From positions 1 through 64,000 of the forward strand of contig CALFSX010000306.1 in assembly GCA_937916515.1 (NCBI GenBank): 64,000 nucleotides of DNA, read 5' to 3'. Positions within the stretch are counted from its first letter, which is position 1; the number at the start of each line of letters is the position of its first letter. The stretch comes from an uncultured Planctomycetaceae bacterium. Its GTDB lineage: Bacteria; Planctomycetota; Planctomycetia; Planctomycetales; Planctomycetaceae. The position numbers and the translations under genes were made by a program. Of the stretch, positions 16,123-25,489 are shown piece after piece. Under the pieces are notes generated by a model, which worked only from the letters and a program-made list of their open reading frames with translations, ran no database searches and was not told where the DNA came from.

Positions 16123-17400
16123 TCAAACAGCAATCACATCTTTCCCAACCCACGGACGAAGAACCTCAGGAACCACAACGCTTCCGTCGGCCTGTTGATA
16201 GTTCTCCAGAATCGCAATGATGGCTCGGGCACAGGAAATGGCCGTCCCGTTCAAAGTGTGAACGTACTGAGTTCCCTTTTTATCAGGCGACTTGCAGCGA
16301 ATGTTCAGGCGTCTGGCCTGATAATCGGTGCAGTTCGAAGCGGACGTCACTTCGCCGTAGCTTCCGCCGTCTCCGCGCCCGGGCATCCAGGCTTCCAGAT
16401 CGTATTTTCGGTAGGCGGGGCCTCCCAGATCTCCAGTTGCCGTATCGATCAGACGATAGTGCAGTCCCAAGGCCTGAAAGATCTCTTCTTCAATACGAAC
16501 AATTTCCTGGTGCACCGCATCAGACTGTCCGCTATCCGGGCTTGTAAATGCGAACATTTCCACCTTGGTGAACTGATGTACGCGATAGATACCGCGTGTA
16601 CTTCTGCCGTGCGATCCAGCTTCTGTGCGGAAACAATGCGACAAACCGGCAAACTTTAACGGCAATTCGCTGATGTTCAGAGTCTGATCTTTCAGAGCAC
16701 CGCCAAGCGTAATTTCTGCGGTCGCGACAAGGCTTAAGTCTGTGTTGGCGATCGAATAAATCTGAGTCTCATCGCCGCGTGGATTAAACCCAATACCTTC
16801 CAACACGGAATCTCGAGCGACGTCGGGAGTCGTGTACAACGTGAAGCCTTCGCTGCGAAGCTTTGACAGCGCAAATTGCACTAACGCCATTTCCAGCATG
16901 ACGGCATCGTTCTTCAGGTAATAGAAACCGTGGCCTGCCACGCGAGACCCTGCTTCGAAATCAATCAGGTCCAGCTTCGCGGCAATTTCCACGTGGTCCA
17001 ACGGCTTGAAATCGAATTCCGGCTTCTTGCCACCGAAGCGAACTTCCGCCGCATCATCTTCGCCACCCACAGGAACGTCTGGGTGAGTCATGTTTGGAAT
17101 CTGCGCTTGCTCACTGCGCAGCTCTTCTTCGACGGCTTTTTGCTGCGATTCAACTTCAGAAATCTGTTCGCGAAGTTGCTTGCCAAGTTCGATCAGCTGG
17201 GGGCGTTCTTCTGCGCTGGCTTTCGGAATCTTGCCTGACGCTTCCTTCTGTTGGCGACGCAGTTCGTCGCCAGCGACGATTAGTTTATTACGTTCGTCTC
17301 GAAGACGCACGACTGCTTCCACATTGACGGTCACGCCACGTGCTTTGCAGTTTTGCTCAACTTCTTCACGATGGTCGCAGATGAACTGCAGATCCAACAT
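16123..17400 (-). CDS. serS: Seryl-tRNA synthetase
   Basis: A 425-residue class II aminoacyl-tRNA synthetase that charges tRNA-Ser. The N-terminal coiled-coil arm that grips the tRNA long variable arm spans about residues 25-105 (Arg/Glu/Gln-rich, RDERNKLIVAGDELRRQQKE). Motif 2 is RGIYRVHQFTKVEMF (about 265-280); the serine/ATP site includes GDLGGPAYRKYDLEAWMPG; motif 3 is TLNGTAISCARAIIAILE. AGGA lies 8 nt before the ATG. The gene is followed by peroxiredoxin on the same strand 155 nt away, without a visible terminator between. Confidence 0.98.
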   Translation of the reverse strand: MLDLQFICDHREEVEQNCKARGVTVNVEAVVRLRDERNKLIVAGDELRRQQKEASGKIPKASAEERPQLIELGKQLREQISEVESQQKAVEEELRSEQAQIPNMTHPDVPVGGEDDAAEVRFGGKKPEFDFKPLDHVEIAAKLDLIDFEAGSRVAGHGFYYLKNDAVMLEMALVQFALSKLRSEGFTLYTTPDVARDSVLEGIGFNPRGDETQIYSIANTDLSLVATAEITLGGALKDQTLNISELPLKFAGLSHCFRTEAGSHGRSTRGIYRVHQFTKVEMFAFTSPDSGQSDAVHQEIVRIEEEIFQALGLHYRLIDTATGDLGGPAYRKYDLEAWMPGRGDGGSYGEVTSASNCTDYQARRLNIRCKSPDKKGTQYVHTLNGTAISCARAIIAILENYQQADGSVVVPEVLRPWVGKDVIAV

Positions 17401-17524
17401 ATCTGTATCCTTTAAGGTGTATCTGTTCGATTAGTGATTAATTGAATTTTCGACGGGCCGCCGATTAGCCGCCCCCCTTGGCACAACTTTTGTCCGCCGT
17501 AGACCAACACTAGAGCGTTGATTT

Positions 17525-18895
17525 TCAGCGTGACACCTCCGACAGCTTCTGCCAAAGGTGAGCACTTGCCAGAATCCCGTTATGAAAATCGGCAACGTGA
17601 ATATGTTCATCAGGGCTATGAAGATTGTCCGTGTTCCGTCCCCAGCCCAGCAGCAATGTATCGATTCCCAAAATCTGCTGAAAGCTGGAAACAACGGGGA
17701 TTGATCCGCCTTCACGAATGAAAACAGGCGGTTTCCCAAATGCCGACTCAACAGCCGCACTCGCCGCAGTAATCCAGACACTATTGGGATCGAAGACGAA
17801 CGCTGAGCATCCGTGGAAGCTGGTAAATTTGAACTTCAATCCGGCAGGACACTGCGACTCAACGAAGGTTTCCAGAGAACTCAAAATTTTCTCCGGTTGC
17901 TGCCCGGGAACAAGTCGGCACGTAATCTTGGCGGTCGCCGTTGACGGCACAATCGTTTTGGGACCTTCGCCCGTGTAGCCGCTGAACATTCCATTGATGT
18001 CGCAGGTTGGTCGAGCCCAGCGACGCTCCAGAGTGCTGAAGCCGGCTTCTCCAAAAGCAGCCCCGCTGCCAATTTCCGCCAGAAACGAATCTTCAGAAAA
18101 CGGCAACTCGGCAAACTGCTCTCGTTCTTTCGCCGACAGTTCCAGCACATCGTCATAGAAGCCCGGAATCTGAACCTTCCCGTCTGCCCCCACAAGGCTG
18201 CCGCAGATTCGAGCCAACGCGTTGGCTGGATTAGCAATACTGCCGCCGTAAATTCCGCTGTGAAGATCTTTCTTCGGCCCAGTCAGTTTTACCTCAGCCG
18301 CAACGATACCTCGCAAGCCGTAAGTGATTGCCGGAATTCCATCGCCGTACTGGCTGGTGTCGCTAATGACGGCAACGTCAGCTTTCAGTCGCTCTTTGCT
18401 GCTTTCCAGAAAGCAATCAAGGTTATCGCTGCCGACTTCTTCTTCGCCTTCGATCAGGAACTTCACATTCACGGGAAGCTTGCCAGTGGAAGTCACCCAC
18501 GCCTCAATCGCCTTCAGGTGCGTAAACACCTGTCCTTTATCGTCCGTTGCTCCGCGAGCAAAGATTTTCCCGTCGCGAATCTGAGGTTCGAAGGCAGGTG
18601 TTGTCCACAGGTTCAACGGATCGGGCGGCTGAACATCGTAATGCCCATAAACCAGCACGGTAGGCAACGATGGGTCTTCAATACGTTCTCCATAAACGAT
18701 TGGGTGGCCCTTTGTGGAAATAATTTCCGCCTGCAATCCGGCTGCAACCATTGCCTTTTGAACAAACTCTGCACAGACCTGCATTTGAGGCTTGAAAGCA
18801 GAATCGGCACTTACGCTGGGAATGCGCAGAAATTCAAACAACTGATCCATTGCCAACTGCTGATTGTCATGCAGTGATTTCAGAACGGCTTCCAT
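17525..18895 (-). CDS. M20-family dipeptidase
   Basis: I start at ATG 18895 (456 residues, MEAVLKSLHDNQQ); upstream in-frame sequence codes for an implausible Cys-rich leader. Metal-site motifs of M20 di-zinc peptidases are present: GHYDVQPPDPLNLW (His, Asp), RGATDDKGQ (bridging Asp), IEGEEEVGS (general base Glu and ligand Glu) and the C-terminal DEHIHVADF His. The DPLNLW and EEEVGS forms match the PepV/CNDP-like dipeptidase branch that cleaves dipeptides in the cytoplasm. A lid/dimerisation domain lies at about residues 205-330. It precedes serS by about 125 nt on the same strand. Confidence 0.93.
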   Translation of the reverse strand: MEAVLKSLHDNQQLAMDQLFEFLRIPSVSADSAFKPQMQVCAEFVQKAMVAAGLQAEIISTKGHPIVYGERIEDPSLPTVLVYGHYDVQPPDPLNLWTTPAFEPQIRDGKIFARGATDDKGQVFTHLKAIEAWVTSTGKLPVNVKFLIEGEEEVGSDNLDCFLESSKERLKADVAVISDTSQYGDGIPAITYGLRGIVAAEVKLTGPKKDLHSGIYGGSIANPANALARICGSLVGADGKVQIPGFYDDVLELSAKEREQFAELPFSEDSFLAEIGSGAAFGEAGFSTLERRWARPTCDINGMFSGYTGEGPKTIVPSTATAKITCRLVPGQQPEKILSSLETFVESQCPAGLKFKFTSFHGCSAFVFDPNSVWITAASAAVESAFGKPPVFIREGGSIPVVSSFQQILGIDTLLLGWGRNTDNLHSPDEHIHVADFHNGILASAHLWQKLSEVSR

Positions 18896-19104
18896 GGAAT
18901 TACATTTCGTCGTTAATGTCAAAAATGAATGATCAGGTGGGAGTTGACCAGGACACTGAGCCTTGATGTGCAAACCCGCATGAAAAGCAAAATTCCAGCT
19001 AAGCTTAATCAGCGGTGCTGACAGCAACGCAACGCGGCATATTCCCACCAAACAGGAACGCACCAAGCAAAAACAATTTAAATGGATAGCGCCATGTCTC
19101 AATG

Positions 19105-19170
19105 AGCCGCAGGGCGTTAGCCCCGGTTTTCTCCGTGATCCGCACTAACCGGGGCTAACGCCCTGCGGCT
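19105..19170. repeat. Long perfect inverted repeat (AGCCGCAGGGCGTTAGCCCC type)
   Basis: Two perfect 22-nt arms, 19105-19126 and 19149-19170, beginning AGCCGCAGGGCGTTAGCCCC and its complement, surround a 22-nt spacer. The transcript would fold into a very stable hairpin. Similar sequences are, from memory, abundant between genes in planctomycete genomes. It lies between two genes on the same strand, beside another repeat. Confidence 0.95.
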
Positions 19171-19233
19171 GATGTGGGTGACAGAAATACTGACCTTTCA
19201 TTGAAACGGGCGATGTCCAGTTAGAGTACTTAT

Positions 19234-19460
19234 TGCAGGGAACATGTTCACGTTGAGTCAAGTTTTCTGGGCGACTTAGTCGCGTTTCCGAGCGATAGCT
19301 CGAATGGTCTGACACGGCCTCGTTAGAATCGTACCTCAAATGACGCACGCAAGGTGCACACATCTTTTTCCGTAGCGACAACGGAGCGGCTCGGCTATTA
19401 AAACGGCCTACCCGCTTCACCTTACCCACGCCACCCGGGCAAGGGCGAAGCCCTTGTTAA
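19234..19460 (-). repeat. Dispersed palindromic repeat, copy B (both modules)
   Basis: On the minus strand it reads TAACAAGGGCTTCGCCCTTG at 19460-19440, CGCTCCGTTGTCGCTACGG, then a tail GATTCTAACGAGGC, then a second module with TCGAGCTATCGCTCGGAAAC, GCGACTAAGTCGC and TTGACTCAACGTGAAC. The first module is shared with 10831-10970 and 33741-33874, and the second with 45759-45933. It is the most complete copy. Its first bases supply the stop codon of the neighbouring PQQ-propeller gene (TAA at 19459-19457). Confidence 0.85.
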
Positions 19461-20680
19461 TTTTGGATGTCATAGCAAACAATGATTTCCTGATCGCGGA
19501 GATACAACCGGCCATTTGCGATGACCGGATGAGTCCAGACCTTGCCCCTGGTCGATCGTTGTTCAGTTTGAGGAGCCAGCACAAATCGACCGTGCTCTTT
19601 CCAGCCTTCCGAAGTGACTTCTGCCAGCACACATGTTCCGCTTTGCTCATCAAGGCAGTACATCATTCCATCCGCAATAGCGATCGCACCTTTGCCGAGT
19701 TTACTTTTTTCATTCCAGATCATTTCGCCCGACACCATGTTTTGACAAATCCAACCAGGGCCTTCACTGTGCCCATAGATGAATTCACCAACACGAATGA
19801 CTCCGCCATGATGATTCTTCATCACTTTGTTGTCGTAGAGTTTCTCAACGTTATTTTCAGCATCGACTTTCAGACACATACAACCAGCGCCATAACCAGA
19901 CGTGACATACACGTAACCGTCGTGATAAATCGGAGTTGGAATGACGGCCGTCCGACCAAGTGGCCATTCAGCGTCCCAGAGTTTCTGACCATCATTATCC
20001 AGACCAAAAACTTTATTTTGAGTCAGCTGAATGTACTGGTGCTTACCGAAATGATCGACCGCGATGATTGACGAATAATGAGCACCTTCCGTGACGCCAG
20101 CAGATTGCCACTTCTTTTCCCCCGACTTCAGATCAAACGCAACAACGGTGCCCTGATCTCCACCTGGAGTACACAGCACCAGATCTCCGTCAACCAACGG
20201 TGATTCGGAATAGCCCCATTTGGGTACGCTGCCACCCAGTTCAGTCATCTCTGCAGACCACTTGATGTCACCTTGCAATGTCGCGCACACCAGTCGGCCG
20301 TTTCCACCCAATCCGACAACAAGATCACCGGCAACCGTCGGCGTTCCTCGAGGTCCGTCGCCCCAACCGTTTTCCAATCGCTGACCAATTTCTGTCTTCC
20401 ACAATCTCTTCCCCGATGTTGCATCAAATGCCATCAGGAATTCCTGCTGACCGTCTGCTCCCATCGTATAAAAACGGTCTGCCACAACAGCGAAACCGGA
20501 ATACCCGAGTCCCGCTTCTTTCGATACCCAAACCGCAGCAGGGCCATCGGCAGGCCATTCTTTTACCAGGCCCGTTTCAGAACTCAGACCATCACGATGA
20601 ACGCCTCGCCACGTTGGCCAGTCGGCAGCGTGCGCGGAATCCAGAACGACAAGGCAAACAGCAAGCAAACAGTATTTCAT
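19457..20680 (-). CDS. Secreted PQQ-like beta-propeller protein
   Basis: The ATG at 20680 gives 407 residues with a signal peptide (MKYCLLAVCLVVLDSAHA-ADW). WPTWRGVHRDG directly after the signal is the usual opening of planctomycete PQQ-propeller proteins. The blades contain repeated Trp motifs such as GKRLWKTEIG, GDIKWSAEM, GEKKWQSAG, GQKLWDAEW. No catalytic residues of a PQQ dehydrogenase are visible, so a binding or scaffold role in the periplasm is more likely than an enzyme. The stop codon lies at the edge of a dispersed repeat, so the original C-terminus may have been altered. Confidence 0.88.
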   Translation of the reverse strand: MKYCLLAVCLVVLDSAHAADWPTWRGVHRDGLSSETGLVKEWPADGPAAVWVSKEAGLGYSGFAVVADRFYTMGADGQQEFLMAFDATSGKRLWKTEIGQRLENGWGDGPRGTPTVAGDLVVGLGGNGRLVCATLQGDIKWSAEMTELGGSVPKWGYSESPLVDGDLVLCTPGGDQGTVVAFDLKSGEKKWQSAGVTEGAHYSSIIAVDHFGKHQYIQLTQNKVFGLDNDGQKLWDAEWPLGRTAVIPTPIYHDGYVYVTSGYGAGCMCLKVDAENNVEKLYDNKVMKNHHGGVIRVGEFIYGHSEGPGWICQNMVSGEMIWNEKSKLGKGAIAIADGMMYCLDEQSGTCVLAEVTSEGWKEHGRFVLAPQTEQRSTRGKVWTHPVIANGRLYLRDQEIIVCYDIQN

Positions 20681-21145
20681 AGGTAACTCAAATGATTGAA
20701 TCTTGAGGCAACACGTGCTGAACAAACGACGGCAGAATCAAAGACGTTTAAGACTTGTTCAAAATTATCTGCGTTGACGATGCACGCAACTTTCCCGAAC
20801 GACCGCTCGGTTCTGAGCCGCCAACATGAACTTCATCAGGTGGCAGGAAACGCCAACTGTAAGCTTCTGATGAACGAATCAAACCGCAAACTGCCCGCCT
20901 GCCAGTCTTGCGGCGAGAGTCCCGGAAAGTCTAACAATTCTGCTGAAACGTGTCACCGAGGCCAACCGGGTTCCACGGAATTCCTCATTTGTCGCACCGT
21001 TGGCAGTATTTGAGCCAGGAATTTCAGGTTTCGTTGAGCCAGCGTTTGCCATTAAGGCGTCAACTGCGGGTAGAATGAGGCTACAGCTAAGAAGACTGCA
21101 TCGCCCTGAATTCGGCAATGATCAAACACAGGGAGCTTCGCTTCG
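20681..21145. other. Divergent intergenic region
   Basis: A 465-bp gap between the divergent PQQ-propeller and STAS genes. It presumably contains both promoters. I see no repeat, structured RNA or persuasive small gene. Confidence 0.5.
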
Positions 21146-21493
21146 ATGATTGACTTCAAATCCTACCAGCCTGAAAACAACGCGGATGTTCTGGTTGTTG
21201 AATTATCCGGCAGACTGGATTCAGAATCAGCCGAAACGTTCTTTGAACGGCTTGAACAGGAATTGAAAGCCGGGCACAACAAGTTGATTTTCGACTGCAA
21301 ATTGCTCACGAATATCTCCAGCCTTGGTTTTGGCATGATGATGCGAGCACACTCACGGCTGAAACAGGCGGGTGGTGCGGTTCGATTTTCTCGGCTGGAA
21401 GGCTTCATTGAAGAAGCCTTCCAGATCGTGGGATTCAACAAGCTGTTCGAGAATTTTCGCAGCATCGAAGACGCCGCCGCTTCGTTCGACTGA
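21146..21493 (+). CDS. STAS-domain anti-anti-sigma factor-like protein
   Basis: A 115-residue single-domain protein with the STAS fold. Motifs are VVELSGRLDSESAETF at the start, the central LIFDCKLLTNISSLGFGMMMRAH, where the Ser pair in ISSLG corresponds to the phosphorylated Ser of SpoIIAA/RsbV, and a C-terminal helix FNKLFENFRSIEDAAASF. In known systems the unphosphorylated form binds a serine-kinase anti-sigma factor and frees a sigma factor. No partner kinase or PP2C phosphatase is adjacent, so the partner is encoded elsewhere. GGGAG lies about 10 nt upstream of the ATG. Confidence 0.92.
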   Translation: MIDFKSYQPENNADVLVVELSGRLDSESAETFFERLEQELKAGHNKLIFDCKLLTNISSLGFGMMMRAHSRLKQAGGAVRFSRLEGFIEEAFQIVGFNKLFENFRSIEDAAASFD

Positions 21494-21785
21494 TAGCGCT
21501 CGGCGCCGCTGGATGCCTGCAAAAACCAATGACCGTTCGATGAAACAGGTACGGTACTTCCGTCGCGCGTTCGCAGTGAATGACGCACGTCCACGCCAGT
21601 TCGCCGGCAAAAGCGTGGTTACCACGGTCGCATGGCTGTTTCACGCGGCGCTTCCTGAAGCAGATGGGATATTTGCCTGGCAATCTACAATTTCCGATTT
21701 CGCCTGGTTGCTGCGCGCCTTATCATCGATGCCCTCGAAAAGTTAACAACAACCGCTCACATTCCACTTCATCAAGTATCTCGCC

Positions 21786-24700
21786 ATGCGTACTGCACTC
21801 CCCGTTTTTCTGGCCGCGTGCTTGCTGACTTCCGCAGTCGCTGCAGATCAAAAAGTTCAGCTTGCAGCCGACCCCAATCTTTCACCGGACGGCAAGTCGC
21901 TGTTGTACGCCCACAACGGCGATATTTTCAAAGTCGCCACAAAGGGCGGGCGAGCGGTCAAACTGACTTCGCACTTCGCAAACGACAGCCAGCCCCATTA
22001 TTCGCCAGATGGAAAGTCGATTGCATTCATCAGCAATCGCACCGGCAGCCAGCAGGTATTCGTGATGAATGCCGCCGGCGGCGAACCGACTCAGCTTACG
22101 TTTCACACCGAAGGGTTCTCACTGCACGATTGGTATCCCGACGGCAAGCACCTGCTTGTGTCTGGCAATCGAGATCACTTCTGGAAATCGTCGTCGCGAT
22201 TTATGAAGATCAGCGCAACGGAGCGCTCCACAGAAAAAGTACTATTCAACGACTACGGAGACGAAGGCAAAGTCAGCCCCGACGGCAATCGCATTCTGTT
22301 TGTTCGTGAGGGAGAACGCTGGTGGAGAAAAGGATACACGGGATCACGGTCGGCTCAAATCTGGCTGTTCGACACCACCGACAACAGCTTCACAAAAGTC
22401 GTGGACACTCCCGCCGGAGATCGCTCGCCCGTATGGGCTGCCGATGGCGAACACTTTTTTTACTGCAGCTCTGATGGTGCAAAAAATGGGGCTCGCAATT
22501 TGTGGCAGTTCGACCTTCAATCAAAAACACCGAAACAGATCACTCACTTCGAAGACGACCTTGTAGCCACACCCACAATTTCGGCAGACGGCAAAACGAT
22601 CGTCTTCGCGCACCTGTTCGACCTGTACCACCTTTCATTGAACAAGAAGTCCACGCCAACAGAAATCAAAATCCGAACCAGAACAGACGACCTGCAGTCG
22701 GACGAACATCGCCGCACCCTGACAACAGCAAGCGACGCAGCATTCAGCAGCGACGGGCTGGAAGTCGCCCTTATCGCGGGCGGCGATCTGTGGGTGATGG
22801 AAACGGTGCTGAAAGAGCCCGTGCAAATCACTTCGACTTCAGAATTCGAAAGTGATCCGCTATTCATCCATGATGACAATGCCATTGTATTTGTGGGCTG
22901 GAAAGATGGTCAGGCAGATATCTGGAAGGCAGAACGAACCAATCCGGACAAGTACTGGTGGCAGAATTCAGAATTCCAGCTGACTCAACTCACAGACGAC
23001 GCAGAACTTGAATCCAACCTGCAACTCAGCCCAAACGGGCAGGACCTCGCGTATGTTCGAGGACGCGGAGATCTTTGGATTCGAAACTTCAAAACCAGCG
23101 TGGCAACGCAATTGGTCGATTCATTTTCATCGCCGAGCTTTGACTTTTCCCCCGACGGAAAGTGGCTGGTCTATTCTAACCAGGACGACAACTTCAACTA
23201 CGACATCTGGATTGCTCCGATTGATAAGTCATCCGCTGCAGTCAACGTTTCACGCCACCCAGACAACGAATACGGCCCAAAATGGTCGTCAGACGGCAAA
23301 ATCATTGCCTTCAGCGGGCGACGCAATGAAGACGAAACCGACATTCACTATTTGTATCTGGCGGAAGCAGATGACGACACCGGCAGCCGCGACCTGAGCT
23401 TAAAGAAGACGATCGAAGCATTTGAGAAAGCTCGCAAGAAGCCGGCCCGTCCAGCCGTTGACCCCAAAGCCGCCGCAAAGTCGGCAAATGATCAACCCGC
23501 TGGAACGAAGGAACCTGAAACAAAGGCCTCCGCACAAAATAGCGTCGCCGACAAAGACGCCGCTGAAGAAAAATCCGAAAAGGACAAGGCGAACGACACC
23601 AGTCCAAAACTTCCCGAAGTCCACATCGATTTTCACGACATTCATCGTCGGCTAAGAACCATTTCCAATTCCAATAGCTCAGAACGAGTACTCGGTTGGA
23701 CTCCGGATGGCAAAACGCTTTTGTTCACAGGGACGGTCAAATCTGAATCGGGCACTTATTCAGTAACTTTCCCTTCAAGCCTGACTCCCAAAAAGATCAC
23801 AACAAGCTCCGGCTCTATCAAGGGCTGGCTGAAGTCTCCTGATCGAATTTTGTGGCTGGTGAACGGAATCCCATCTGTGCAGGCACTTTCCGGTGCAGGA
23901 ACCGGCTACACATTCAACGCGTATCAGCAGCTTAGCAAGTCAGATCGTTTTCGAGCTGGCTTTGAAACGGCGTGGCGGGTGATGCGAGATTCATGGTACG
24001 ACGAAAACTTTGGAAATCACAACTGGGATAAAGTTCGCCGCAAATACGTAGGCGCGGCTGCGACGGCGATCGACGAATCGTCATTCTCAACCGTCATCAG
24101 CCTGATGTTGGGCGAACTTAACGGCTCACACCTGGGATTCTATCCGCGCAGCAGCCTCTCGCCAAAAACAGAAGGCTTAGACGACTGGACGCCCACAACA
24201 GTTCATCTGGGTGTTCGCTTTGATGACAACTTCAAAGGCCCTGGCCTGAAAGTAAAAGACGTCATTCCCGATGGCCCCGCTGAAGACGAAGACAGTATCA
24301 TCAAGCCAGACGAAATCATCCTTAGCATCGACGGAACCCCCGTTGATCCAGACTTCGATTTGACCAAAGTGCTAAACGGAAACAGCCGCAGAGACGTCAT
24401 ATTGCAGGTCAAAGCAATTGATGAAGCAGGCACGGAACGCAAGGTTACCATTCGCCCAACCAGCTATGCTGCCGTGCGGTCCGCTCTGTATCAAAAGTGG
24501 CAGGACGACAACCGAGCATTGGTATCAGCAACTGCCTCAAACATTGGCTATCTGCATATTCAGGGAATGAACCAGGCCAGCTTTCTGGAATTCGAACGCG
24601 AACTCTATGACGTTGGCTACGGTAAAGATGCTCTGATTATTGACGTGCGAGACAATGGTGGCGGTTCCACAGCCGATCATCTGCTAACCGCGCTCACTCA

Positions 24701-25151
24701 GCCAGACCACGCCATCACCGTGCCTCGTGGCGGTGGCCCGGGATATCCGCATGACCGTCGAGTGTACGCGACTTGGAACAAGCCGATCCTGGTGATGTGT
24801 AATCAGAACAGTTACAGCAATGCAGAAATCTTCAGCCACGCCATCAAGAATCTGGGGCGCGGCAAACTGGTGGGAGTCGCGACGGCAGGTGGAGTCATCA
24901 GCACCGGATCAGCAACCGTGATGGACGTGGGAACCGTGCGCCTTCCGTTTCGAGGCTGGTTTGTGAAAGACACGGGCGAAGACATGGAACTGAATGGAGC
25001 CGTCCCCGATTTCATCGTCTGGCCCGAACCCAACGAACTGCCCAACGGCACCGACCGACAACTGTCAAAGGCAATTGAGGTGCTGAAAGAAGAAATCGAA
25101 GCCTGGAAGGCGATCCCGAAACCGGAACTACGCAAAGCCACGGAACGCTAA
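21786..25151 (+). CDS. Tricorn-like secreted protease (TolB propeller, PDZ, S41)
   Basis: A 1121-residue exported protein; signal peptide MRTALPVFLAACLLTSAVA. Residues about 25-520 form TolB/PD40 propeller blades (LSPDGKSLLYAHNGDIF, YSPDGKSIAFISNRTG, FSPDGKWLVYSN, WSSDGKIIAFSGR). A charged linker (about 545-610, rich in Lys, Ala, Glu) precedes further blades. A tricorn core follows at about 710-780, PDZ at about 800-890 (PDGPAEDEDSIIKPDEIILSIDG), and an S41 domain at about 910-1085, with the nucleophile Ser in NSYSNAEIF. The family degrades peptides into short products. The signal peptide places it outside the cytoplasm, unlike archaeal tricorn. Confidence 0.93.
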   Translation: MRTALPVFLAACLLTSAVAADQKVQLAADPNLSPDGKSLLYAHNGDIFKVATKGGRAVKLTSHFANDSQPHYSPDGKSIAFISNRTGSQQVFVMNAAGGEPTQLTFHTEGFSLHDWYPDGKHLLVSGNRDHFWKSSSRFMKISATERSTEKVLFNDYGDEGKVSPDGNRILFVREGERWWRKGYTGSRSAQIWLFDTTDNSFTKVVDTPAGDRSPVWAADGEHFFYCSSDGAKNGARNLWQFDLQSKTPKQITHFEDDLVATPTISADGKTIVFAHLFDLYHLSLNKKSTPTEIKIRTRTDDLQSDEHRRTLTTASDAAFSSDGLEVALIAGGDLWVMETVLKEPVQITSTSEFESDPLFIHDDNAIVFVGWKDGQADIWKAERTNPDKYWWQNSEFQLTQLTDDAELESNLQLSPNGQDLAYVRGRGDLWIRNFKTSVATQLVDSFSSPSFDFSPDGKWLVYSNQDDNFNYDIWIAPIDKSSAAVNVSRHPDNEYGPKWSSDGKIIAFSGRRNEDETDIHYLYLAEADDDTGSRDLSLKKTIEAFEKARKKPARPAVDPKAAAKSANDQPAGTKEPETKASAQNSVADKDAAEEKSEKDKANDTSPKLPEVHIDFHDIHRRLRTISNSNSSERVLGWTPDGKTLLFTGTVKSESGTYSVTFPSSLTPKKITTSSGSIKGWLKSPDRILWLVNGIPSVQALSGAGTGYTFNAYQQLSKSDRFRAGFETAWRVMRDSWYDENFGNHNWDKVRRKYVGAAATAIDESSFSTVISLMLGELNGSHLGFYPRSSLSPKTEGLDDWTPTTVHLGVRFDDNFKGPGLKVKDVIPDGPAEDEDSIIKPDEIILSIDGTPVDPDFDLTKVLNGNSRRDVILQVKAIDEAGTERKVTIRPTSYAAVRSALYQKWQDDNRALVSATASNIGYLHIQGMNQASFLEFERELYDVGYGKDALIIDVRDNGGGSTADHLLTALTQPDHAITVPRGGGPGYPHDRRVYATWNKPILVMCNQNSYSNAEIFSHAIKNLGRGKLVGVATAGGVISTGSATVMDVGTVRLPFRGWFVKDTGEDMELNGAVPDFIVWPEPNELPNGTDRQLSKAIEVLKEEIEAWKAIPKPELRKATER

Positions 25152-25489
25152 TTCACCTGCATCCAACGCGTTATGCCACGTCGCTCAGTCTGCTCAACCA
25201 CGTGGAAGACGCTGTTATTTCGGAAGCGTTGAGGACGATTGTAGAACGGAAAGGGTGGCCGTTGTTGCAGCGAGGCACGGCGAAACTACGGAGTTTCCTT
25301 CGCAAGTTCAGCCCAACCCCGACCACCCCAGATGCGTAAAACCTACACGGCGAACCCGCCCGTCATGTTGCAATCTGTCTGCCGCTATTGAGAAATCTCC
25401 GACGTCGCATACGATGCTGCTAATCCTCCCGGAAGTGAAGGATAGAACTTTCGCAAGGAATGTAGCTTGCTAATTCGCGTTTGGAACCA
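25152..25489. other. Intergenic region upstream of the lysine-degradation pair
   Basis: A 338-bp gap between the tricorn-like gene and the DUF1338 gene on the same strand. No terminator hairpin or conserved element is apparent. It probably holds the promoter for the next two genes. Confidence 0.45.
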
